Shown one piece after another: positions 1 to 5,625 of a stretch of DNA of 64,000 bases (the stretch's first letter is position 1; every line of letters starts with the position of its first letter). The DNA is from Clostridiales bacterium (GTDB lineage Bacteria > Bacillota > Clostridia > Peptostreptococcales > Acidaminobacteraceae): contig JAEIOD010000019.1 in assembly GCA_016342415.1 (NCBI GenBank), positions 1-64,000 on the forward strand, in the 5' to 3' direction. The position numbers and the translations under genes are program-made. Under the pieces are notes generated by a model. The model worked only from the letters and a program-made list of their open reading frames with translations, searched no databases and was not told the origin of the DNA.

Positions 1-9
1 AAATAAAAA

Positions 10-46
10 AAGTCTGAACCAATTTGTACAACTTTGGTTCAGACTT
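10..46 (-). terminator. terminator for leftward transcript
   Basis: A 12-bp perfect inverted repeat (AGTCTGAACCAA at 11-22 with TTGGTTCAGACT at 34-45) is flanked on its left by an A-run, which is a U-run on the minus strand. It would end transcription coming from the right on the minus strand. There is no T-run on the plus side. The rest of 47-261 holds nothing I can name. Confidence 0.6.
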
Positions 47-261
47 CACTATGTATAAACTTGCTGCAAAACTCGGGAGCAAAAAAAAGATTTTTACTCA
101 AATCTGCTGATTTGTTAAGTCTTATGGTAAACTAATTCATATAAAAAGCCTATACTATTGGGATAGATTTATGCTGTACTATTTGTTCGTTAAATACATA
201 CTTAATGACATTGCCTTACACAGTAGGTAGTTTATTATTTGAAAATAATCGTTTATTTCGA

Positions 262-398
262 TTGTAGTTATTATCTAGCTTTGATATAATTACATTAATT
301 CAAGTTATTATTTTTTATATATTATAAGACCACCCATTTGAGTGGCACTATTATTAGAGACACGACAGGTCTATCCAAATTAGGGTAGGCTTTTTTTT
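262..398 (+). promoter_or_regulatory. leader module copy 1: promoter, leader hairpin, terminator
   Basis: The promoter is TTGTAG (262-267), a 17-bp spacer and TATAAT (285-290). About 40 nt later a CCAC/GTGG hairpin starts, then a conserved single-stranded stretch, then the hairpin GTCTATCC/GGGTAGGC with an 8-T run (391-398). A strong ribosome site and the gene at 421 follow. Five other copies in the window share this layout and length. Reading through the terminator is needed to express the gene, so this looks like an attenuator; alternatively it makes a terminated small RNA of about 100 nt. Confidence 0.8.
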
Positions 399-420
399 GT
401 CTAAAGAAAGGAGGAAATTT

Positions 421-1014
421 ATGATTACACTATTCTTTGTAGAAGGAATAATTCTACTAATCGCTGCAATATTATCTCAAATACCAAAATTTAAGTCTTA
501 TAGGAATGAATCATCGTATAAAATTATCGAAGGTATATTCATTGTTATCATGATTATTGCGATTTTATTTAATGTGTATATATCGAATGCGATTGATGAT
601 TCTTGGTCTTTTCCAAATGTTAAAGCACCTTATGATACTGGTGTTTGGACTTTGATTGTTTTTACCTTGATATACCTCTATTGTTTTAGAGAGTTAAACC
701 TTGGTGGTATGGTTGTAACAAAAGAACGTAAGTGGTCTAGCCTAACTAATAAAGAGATTATCAAATTGTATGAAATCTTTATAACAGAAGTTGAGCTATT
801 AGACGCTTTTGATACTCAAGACCTAACCCTATTGTTTGATATGATGTGTGGCGTGATCACTTCTTATGGAAGTGTGTCCATTAACAGAATTGAAACTGAG
901 AAGTTAAAGTTTAAGATCATCTTTAATAATGATGAGTATTATACTAATAAATCAGAAGTTGCAACTCTATTGAAAAACATCAATACAGTAATAAAATTGA
1001 AGAGAGGGGCATAA
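421..1014 (+). CDS. membrane protein of unknown function
   Basis: The 197-residue protein has three hydrophobic segments in its first 95 residues (about 2-20, 38-58 and 79-95) followed by a soluble tail of about 100 residues, probably cytoplasmic. I do not recognise the family. The start at 421 is chosen because AAAGGAGG lies just upstream; an earlier in-frame start at 397 sits inside the leader terminator and is unlikely. It is the first gene under leader module copy 1 and is two bases from the next reading frame, so the two are probably cotranscribed. It could be an accessory or establishment protein of the element. Confidence 0.7.
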   Translation: MITLFFVEGIILLIAAILSQIPKFKSYRNESSYKIIEGIFIVIMIIAILFNVYISNAIDDSWSFPNVKAPYDTGVWTLIVFTLIYLYCFRELNLGGMVVTKERKWSSLTNKEIIKLYEIFITEVELLDAFDTQDLTLLFDMMCGVITSYGSVSINRIETEKLKFKIIFNNDEYYTNKSEVATLLKNINTVIKLKRGA

Positions 1015-1048
1015 TATGCTAAAATTAAAGCATGAAGGAGGATTCTCT

Positions 1049-1273
1049 ATGATTGCTAATATTAAGGACTTGGATTTATCTTATTTAGATAAGAAAAGAA
1101 CCAGGGAAATACAAATGTGGAACAGAGTATTCCTCATGATGCTTAAAGATAAGGAATTCGAAACAATATCGATTAAGTCTTGGGCGAATATTCCACGTAG
1201 TAAGCATTTGATTAAAGAGTATAAGATGTACAAAAAAGAAAACGAAAAAAATCAAAGAGTGATAAATGGCTAA
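1049..1273 (+). CDS. small basic protein of unknown function
   Basis: A 74-residue protein rich in lysine and arginine, with no recognisable domain. The start at 1049 has an excellent GAAGGAGG site; a start at 1016 in the same frame is possible but has a weaker site. It ends immediately before a strong terminator, so it is the last gene of the two-gene unit begun by the membrane protein at 421. Confidence 0.6.
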   Translation: MIANIKDLDLSYLDKKRTREIQMWNRVFLMMLKDKEFETISIKSWANIPRSKHLIKEYKMYKKENEKNQRVING

Positions 1274-1309
1274 GCATCAACCTTTTAATTAAAGGTAGGT
1301 GCTTTTGTT
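1272..1309 (+). terminator. rho-independent terminator
   Basis: AGCATC..ACCTTT pairs imperfectly with AAAGGT..GGTGCT and is followed by a T-rich stretch. It closes the 421-1273 unit. Confidence 0.65.
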
Positions 1310-1313
1310 ATTT

Positions 1314-1351
1314 TAGAGGTTAGGGGAAAACTAAGGTTGACCTCTATTTTT
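1314..1351 (+). terminator. TAGAGGT/ACCTCTA hairpin with T-run
   Basis: TAGAGGT at 1314-1320 pairs with ACCTCTA at 1340-1346, followed by TTTTTA. It stands 40 bp after the previous terminator with no gene between. The same TAGAGG/CCTCTA stem recurs at 2292, 4296 and 5397. Between here and 1463 I see only a further TAGAGGT at 1370 and a possible weak promoter. Confidence 0.45.
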
Positions 1352-1462
1352 ATGTAAAAGTATATCAGATAGAGGTTGAATCCATTTAAGGTGATTTTAT
1401 TAATCGTACTTGAATACTTTGATATGGATTAACCAGATATCTGACTATATAAGGAGGATTAT

Positions 1463-2005
1463 ATGTTTTATGTAACATTGAGAAACAAAACAACAGGTGA
1501 AGTTATCAGCACTGAGGAACATGGTGTAGTTGCAGAACTTTACATTAACGCTGATGGTTCATATGAACTTACAGAAGTAGGCACCATTACAGAAAGTAAT
1601 TCATCTTTCACTACGGACACAAGCGAAAAGTATTTCAATGCAGAAGATTATGATGTCATTGACGTTCAATTTGACTTACCTGAAGCTGATCGTAACTTTT
1701 TACTTTCAAAGGATGAGATTACAAGGGAATTAAAACCACTCTTATCAGATGCAGCTAATGTATATCATTTTGATCAATTAAGTATTGATAGTGTAAACGG
1801 TTTTCTTGTTACTGAACTTACAAAGGATGAAGAACAGGAATTACATTCAGCACTTCTTGAAATGAGTTTCGTTACTCATATCTATCCAAGAGGTCATTTC
1901 AAAGCTGATCAGCAAAATTGGAATGTTAGTTTTGTTGAAGAAGAGCATAAGTCTGTAACTGCTATACCTTTAGAGCGAAAGGAAGATACAGTTACAATGA
2001 AGTAA
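1463..2005 (+). CDS. acidic soluble protein of unknown function
   Basis: The 180-residue protein is acidic and lacks membrane segments or a signal peptide. The first 30 residues look like a beta-rich domain (alternating hydrophobic residues, a KTTGE turn). I do not recognise the family. The start has a clear TAAGGAGG site. It lies among accessory genes and has its own upstream spacer of about 110 bp, so it is probably transcribed separately. Confidence 0.65.
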   Translation: MFYVTLRNKTTGEVISTEEHGVVAELYINADGSYELTEVGTITESNSSFTTDTSEKYFNAEDYDVIDVQFDLPEADRNFLLSKDEITRELKPLLSDAANVYHFDQLSIDSVNGFLVTELTKDEEQELHSALLEMSFVTHIYPRGHFKADQQNWNVSFVEEEHKSVTAIPLERKEDTVTMK

Positions 2006-2007
2006 TC

Positions 2008-2136
2008 ATGGCAAGACTATTACTTATGAGGATGGTGATGCATTGGATATTCAAAATGTTTCAGCTGATAAGCCAGATAGAGATAGTCATGAATTATGTT
2101 ATTAAATTAATCAAAACTTATTCAAAAGGAGAGTAG
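2008..2136 (+). CDS. possible small hydrophobic peptide or remnant
   Basis: A 42-codon frame starting two bases after the previous stop. It encodes an amphipathic methionine- and isoleucine-rich peptide, but there is no clear ribosome site. Another frame over 2004-2105 reads like ordinary acidic protein yet lacks a start codon. The stretch may therefore be a gene remnant instead of a working small gene. Confidence 0.25.
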   Translation: MARLLLMRMVMHWIFKMFQLISQIEIVMNYVIKLIKTYSKGE

Positions 2137-2186
2137 TTAGTTGTTAGTTAGGTGAAATAACCTATCGTCAAATGAAGGAGAGAACT

Positions 2187-2282
2187 ATGAAAAAATTATT
2201 ATGTAGTGACGGTTTTTACAATTGTATATCAATTTTCGGAATGATCATTGCAACCTATACTGTTGCTTCATCATTAATCTAG
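2187..2282 (+). CDS. 31-residue membrane peptide
   Basis: The frame begins with ATGAAAAAATTA after a strong GAAGGAGAG site, which is good support for translation. The peptide has one hydrophobic segment over most of its second half and two cysteines. No family is recognised. It ends 10 bp before a TAGAGG/CCTCTA hairpin that probably ends its transcript. Confidence 0.45.
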   Translation: MKKLLCSDGFYNCISIFGMIIATYTVASSLI

Positions 2283-2291
2283 TTTCATAGT

Positions 2292-2309
2292 ATAGAGGTT
2301 AGCCTCTAT
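2292..2309 (+). terminator. ATAGAGG/CCTCTAT hairpin
   Basis: A 7-bp perfect stem with a TTAG loop, followed by TTTAAT. It is a weak terminator or an RNA stability hairpin between the 31-residue frame and the next gene, and shares its stem sequence with other hairpins of the region. Confidence 0.4.
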
Positions 2310-2340
2310 GTTTAATATTAAGATCATATAGGAGGATTTT

Positions 2341-2913
2341 ATGAAGAATTTTAAATCAAAAATTATTGGTGTTGCTATTTTTACTTTAGTAGTAGTTTTG
2401 TGCTTTGCAAGTGCTGCAGTGTATGCTGATATAACTGGGAAGGAAATAGATGATATTGAGTTAAGTGATAACTTAATAGTAGATATATCAGAATATGATA
2501 AGTTTTCATTAGAATTGGATCTTATCCAAGAGCATAATGATCAATATCAAGAGGAAATCATGACTATACATAAAGATTTTATAAGACAGATAGTTGAATT
2601 AGGTTACCTAAGTAGAATTGATCATATGATTTATGAAAGAAAATTAGCAAAGTATCACATAGAGAGTAGAATTGGTATTTCTGATAAAAGATTTGAAGAT
2701 GCTTTCAAAATGCATTATACCAGTATGGAAATTGAAAGATACAGGACCATTGATATTTATGGTAGTGATATTATCTACATTGATGCTTATTTAGCCACTA
2801 ACGGAGGTTGCATTGAAGGATTAGGTGGATTAGTTAGATTTTCAGTTAAAGATGATTCATTTACACTTCTAGTACCAGGAGATGAAGTAATGGATTACTT
2901 AAACAATAATTAG
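2341..2913 (+). CDS. secreted protein of unknown function
   Basis: The 190-residue product starts with a typical signal peptide: lysines, a hydrophobic core at about residues 8-26, and a likely cleavage after VYA near residue 29. The mature part is acidic, helix-rich in its first half and contains no recognised domain. It is preceded by TAGGAGG. It is probably exported to the membrane surface or wall. A terminator follows before the LPD11 gene. Confidence 0.65.
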   Translation: MKNFKSKIIGVAIFTLVVVLCFASAAVYADITGKEIDDIELSDNLIVDISEYDKFSLELDLIQEHNDQYQEEIMTIHKDFIRQIVELGYLSRIDHMIYERKLAKYHIESRIGISDKRFEDAFKMHYTSMEIERYRTIDIYGSDIIYIDAYLATNGGCIEGLGGLVRFSVKDDSFTLLVPGDEVMDYLNNN

Positions 2914-2971
2914 AGTAAATATTATACTTTAACGAGATTTATGTCACTTCACAACAAGAAATGCATGTGAT

Positions 2972-3003
2972 AAAAGTTTGCCCTGCTGGGTAAGCTTTTT
3001 TCT
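2972..3003 (+). terminator. terminator
   Basis: AAGTTTGCCC pairs with GGGTAAGCTT around a 4-nt loop, followed by TTTTTT. It separates the secreted-protein gene from the gene at 3022, which starts only 20 bp later, so it may attenuate that gene. Confidence 0.65.
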
Positions 3004-3021
3004 TTATTTAGGAGGAGTCGG

Positions 3022-3477
3022 ATGGAAAAATTAGTATTGGATTACATAGACACAGATTCATGGTGTAGACCAGTTTATAAGGGCGATGATGACAAACTAT
3101 ATAAGGATGTAGATTGTGATTCAGGAAAAATGAATTTATGTACAGTATCTGGAGGAGTTGATAGCGAAACTGATACACCTCTATCAGAAATGAATAGATA
3201 TAAGAATACTGAAGTGATTATTAATCGAGCAGAAACTGATATATTCAATGGAAAGTTTGATTATATGATACTTAGTAGACTCCAAAGTGATTGTGATTAC
3301 TATCTTGGTTATGGCAATCGTAGTGAAAAGAGATTGTATAATGGTAATGTAGAAGAACATATACAACAGATGAAAGACTTATACAACTCTTTTTCTACTG
3401 ATGAAAAACCTGATTGGTTAACAATCGATAAAATCATGAAGTATGAGGAATTAATGACTGAAAATGTTGAACAGTAA
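3022..3477 (+). CDS. LPD11-domain protein
   Basis: The 151-residue protein has an N-terminal part of the form LDYIxxDSWxRPVYK and a C-terminal segment (about residues 86-145) typical of the LPD11 large-polyvalent-protein-associated domain: ILSRLQSDCDYYLG, NVEEHI, MKDLYNSF and KPDWLT. LPD11 occurs on conjugative elements and phages, often inside giant antirestriction or helicase proteins; its biochemical role is not established. Here it is a stand-alone copy. Good GGAGG site. It is followed by a terminator that matches the 3' half of the leader modules. Confidence 0.75.
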   Translation: MEKLVLDYIDTDSWCRPVYKGDDDKLYKDVDCDSGKMNLCTVSGGVDSETDTPLSEMNRYKNTEVIINRAETDIFNGKFDYMILSRLQSDCDYYLGYGNRSEKRLYNGNVEEHIQQMKDLYNSFSTDEKPDWLTIDKIMKYEELMTENVEQ

Positions 3478-3486
3478 AAGTTTTTA

Positions 3487-3517
3487 AAAGTCTATCCTAA
3501 TTTGGATAGGCTTTTTC
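3487..3517 (+). terminator. solo copy of the leader-module terminator
   Basis: GTCTATCC pairs with GGATAGGC and a T-run follows. This is the same stem sequence as the terminators in the six leader modules, but without the upstream CCAC/GTGG hairpin. It ends the LPD11 gene and lies 26 bp before module copy 2. Confidence 0.7.
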
Positions 3518-3542
3518 TTTTGTAATTATTTGCTTTTATATG

Positions 3543-3678
3543 TTGTAAGTAAAAATAGCATTTGTTATAATTACATTAACTCAAAGTATTATTTTTTTTA
3601 TGTTAAAAGCCCACCGTAGGAGTGGCACTATTATTAGAGGCGCTATAAGTCTATCCAATTTCGGATAGACTTTTTTTT
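3543..3678 (+). promoter_or_regulatory. leader module copy 2
   Basis: TTGTAA (3543-3548), 17-bp spacer, TATAAT (3566-3571), then the CCAC/GTGG hairpin from about 3611, the conserved GGCACTATTATTAGAGGCGC stretch and a GTCTATCC/GGATAGAC terminator with eight T. The cysteine-rich gene at 3705 follows. Spacing is the same as in the other copies. Confidence 0.8.
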
Positions 3679-3704
3679 ATGCCTAAATTTAAGGAGGAGA
3701 ACTA

Positions 3705-4250
3705 ATGAATAAGAAACCTTGCGACATGGAAGATGGTACTTGTCCATTTGAAGCCAATGGTTATGTAGACTGTTACAACAATTGTGGTGTTGGTGCTTCA
3801 GAGGAAAACGATTATTCGTCTGAGCAAGAAAAAGAGATTGATTGTCAACAAGAAGGAAAAATAAAGAAAAGCAAACCATGTTTAATGGATGGTGCTGACT
3901 GGCCAAACGGCTATAGCCACTGTATTTGCTGTGATTTCAATTGTTGGGAAGATGATTCAGTTGAAGAAGTAAATGCACTCACAAATGATACAGATTTACA
4001 ACTGAGAGAACAAGCAATCTCACCTTTGCATGGAATTAAGCTCATTGTTCATATGGAAGGTGGGATAGTTCAAAGCGTTTTGCTTGATTCAAATAATTCC
4101 GTTGATGTTATGGTTATGGAGTTTGATGATCAGTCAGAAGCAGACAAAGACGCTATTGAAGTAATGAACCATTTCGTTGGTGATTCTATTTTTAGAGAGA
4201 TTGGTCATAAATCTGCATTGGTACCAGATGATTATAAAGTGGAGGTGTAG
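3705..4250 (+). CDS. cysteine-rich protein of unknown function
   Basis: The 181-residue protein has an N-terminal half with about eleven cysteines in CxxxxxxC, YxxCGV and CICCDF-type spacings, suggesting one or two metal-binding folds (about residues 5-90). The C-terminal half (about 105-175) is cysteine-free and looks like a small alpha/beta domain with the run VHMEGGIVQSVLLDS. I do not recognise the family. It is the only sizeable gene under leader module copy 2. Good AAGGAGG site. Confidence 0.65.
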   Translation: MNKKPCDMEDGTCPFEANGYVDCYNNCGVGASEENDYSSEQEKEIDCQQEGKIKKSKPCLMDGADWPNGYSHCICCDFNCWEDDSVEEVNALTNDTDLQLREQAISPLHGIKLIVHMEGGIVQSVLLDSNNSVDVMVMEFDDQSEADKDAIEVMNHFVGDSIFREIGHKSALVPDDYKVEV

Positions 4251-4252
4251 CT

Positions 4253-4303
4253 ATGGCTAAACCTCTATTTTATTACCTTGAAATTCATTCGAAATACCTC
4301 TAG
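4253..4303 (+). CDS. possible 16-residue leader peptide
   Basis: A 16-codon frame with a strong GGAGGTGTAGCTATG start context that overlaps the end of the cysteine-rich gene. Its stop lies inside the ACCTCTA-GA-TAGAGGT hairpin. Translation of this peptide could influence the hairpin, but this is inference from position only. Confidence 0.3.
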   Translation: MAKPLFYYLEIHSKYL

Positions 4304-4311
4304 ATAGAGGT
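4296..4311 (+). repeat. ACCTCTA/TAGAGGT hairpin
   Basis: A 7-bp perfect inverted repeat with a 2-nt centre, no T-run. It has the same stem sequence as the hairpins at 1314, 2292 and 5397. Confidence 0.45.
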
Positions 4312-4329
4312 TCTTAGAGTTGAGGGTAT

Positions 4330-4503
4330 AACACATATCCAATAGGAACTAAACCGCTTTATAGCGACTCGTCGTGGTGTGGAACTGAAAGTTAAAATCT
4401 AAATGTATGCTTTGAATTGCCTTAGAAAGCAAGGAGACTGGTAAGCCTGTTTAGATTACCTCGTCAATATTTTTTGTGTAAACAAGATTGACGAGGGAGT
4501 AGA
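4330..4503 (+). promoter_or_regulatory. structured leader upstream of the PP-loop gene
   Basis: About 170 nt without a gene contain nested pairings: AATCTAAA with TTTAGATT (near 4396 and 4449), GCTTT with AAAGC around GAATTGCCTTA, and a 10-bp perfect stem CCTCGTCAAT (4459-4468) with ATTGACGAGG (4487-4496). The last stem includes GAGG of the ribosome site GAGGGAG, so folding would hide the start of the gene at 4504. AAGCAAGGAGAC at about 4426 resembles part of a B12 box, but the rest of a cobalamin riboswitch is not evident. It is a candidate cis-regulatory RNA of unknown ligand. Confidence 0.45.
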
Positions 4504-5334
4504 ATGAAAGTTTTAAGAGTAGGATTGTTGTCTGGTGGAATTTCTAGTGCACTTACATGTATAGAAATGATAAGAAGGTACGGAAAAGAGAACTCTGTAA
4601 TAATTAATCATGACATTACAGGAAGAGTCGAGGATCAGGACATTAAAAGATTTAAGCAAGAAGTAGCTGACTATTTGGGAATGGAAATTACCTATGTAAA
4701 TATGGACGGTTGGGAAGATAAAGACCCGCTTGACGTATGTATGGAAATAGGGGCCTTTAAAGTTGGAAACGGTAGTGCATTATGCACTTCATACATGAAG
4801 ACACAGCCATTTCAGAAGTGGCTTAAGGCTAATTATCCTGTTAAAAGAGGGCAAATGCGAGAGGATGTAGTTTTCTATTATGGTTTCTCGTCTGACGAAA
4901 AAGTAAGAATCACACGTCGGGTCGGGATTATGGCTGCTCAAGGTTATATGACTGATTATCCTCTTGCTTCATGGCACTTTACTAAAAGAACAATTTATGA
5001 TCTTAGTGAAATTGGTATTAAACCACCTAGAACATATGAAATGTTCCGACATGCAAACTGTAAAGGTTGCCTAAAATCTGGTAAGCAACAGTGGTATATA
5101 ATTTTTTGTACTGATTATGATTATTTTAAGAAGGCAATCAGAGCAGAGGAACAGATAGGTTATTCAATACTTAAAGATACATATTTAAGTGACCTAGAAT
5201 GTAAGTTTGCTTCAATGAAAGCTTTAGGTATTGAGCCAACTGAAAAAGTTGGTTTTCAGCGTTTTTGGGCTGATGTTCGAAAGATGCTAAAAGAAAGTGA
5301 AGATATTTTACCATGCGAATGTAGCGTGGCTTAA
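4504..5334 (+). CDS. PP-loop (PAPS reductase-like) protein
   Basis: The 276-residue protein begins with the nucleotide-binding PP-loop SGGISSA (residues 10-16) and continues with an alpha/beta fold typical of PAPS reductase, DndC and ATP-pyrophosphatase proteins. Cysteines in ALCTSYMK, ANCKGCLKSG and the C-terminal CEC could bind a metal or an Fe-S cluster, as in DndC and PAPS reductases. Substrate cannot be read from sequence; on mobile elements such proteins are often tied to DNA modification or unknown nucleotide chemistry. No partner dnd genes are nearby. Start chosen from the GAGGGAG site inside the upstream stem. Confidence 0.75.
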   Translation: MKVLRVGLLSGGISSALTCIEMIRRYGKENSVIINHDITGRVEDQDIKRFKQEVADYLGMEITYVNMDGWEDKDPLDVCMEIGAFKVGNGSALCTSYMKTQPFQKWLKANYPVKRGQMREDVVFYYGFSSDEKVRITRRVGIMAAQGYMTDYPLASWHFTKRTIYDLSEIGIKPPRTYEMFRHANCKGCLKSGKQQWYIIFCTDYDYFKKAIRAEEQIGYSILKDTYLSDLECKFASMKALGIEPTEKVGFQRFWADVRKMLKESEDILPCECSVA

Positions 5335-5346
5335 AGAGAGGATTTT

Positions 5347-5385
5347 ATGATGATTAATTCAAAAAGATTAAATGAGTTTATTTAA
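5347..5385 (+). CDS. possible 12-residue leader peptide
   Basis: A 12-codon frame with a good AGAGGATTTT ribosome site directly after the PP-loop gene, ending 12 bp before a CCTCTATC/GATAGAGG hairpin and a terminator. It has the same arrangement as the tiny frame at 4253. Function unknown. Confidence 0.25.
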   Translation: MMINSKRLNEFI

Positions 5386-5396
5386 TGGACAGTTAC

Positions 5397-5460
5397 CCTC
5401 TATCTTGTTTTGATAGAGGATATTAACCAAACTGGAGGTCATTTTGACCTTCTTTTTTTT
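5397..5460 (+). terminator. CCTCTATC hairpin and terminator
   Basis: CCTCTATC (5397-5404) pairs with GATAGAGG (5412-5419). A second hairpin GGAGGTC/GACCTTC (5434-5452) is followed by eight T. It ends the PP-loop transcript before the transfer promoter. Confidence 0.7.
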
Positions 5461-5508
5461 GTATTTAGATATAAGAGGTTGAAACATTATTTATAACACG
5501 ATTTTGAC

Positions 5509-5537
5509 TTGACATTTTCACTGGGGATTTGTGTAAT
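5509..5537 (+). promoter_or_regulatory. TGGGG-spacer promoter 1
   Basis: TTGACA (5509-5514), 17-bp spacer, TGTAAT (5532-5537). Bases 9-12 of the spacer are GGGG in the context CTGGGGATTT. The same core occupies the same place in three other promoters (12429, 24045, 24128), all before transfer genes. A shared repressor or activator is likely. Confidence 0.75.
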
Positions 5538-5625
5538 TAATAGAGGTAATGAAATTCATTAAGGAACAGACAAATAAATAGTAATAGGTATATTACTATA
5601 AACATAAAATAAGTGAGGTGTGAAT

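Noticed and set aside
140..175. Minus-strand version of the leader-module terminator
   Set aside because: AGCCTAT and GGATAGAT look similar to the module stem but pair over only about four bases.
1314..1351. preQ1 riboswitch
   Set aside because: The AGAGGTT/CCTCTA stem is superficially similar, but the A-rich tail and loop sequence needed for the pseudoknot are absent.
2004..2105. Plus-strand frame reading like an acidic protein
   Set aside because: It has no start codon and is bounded by stops; at most a gene remnant.
4330..4503. Cobalamin riboswitch
   Set aside because: Only a B12-box-like AAGCAAGGAGAC is present; the upstream conserved core of the class cannot be found.
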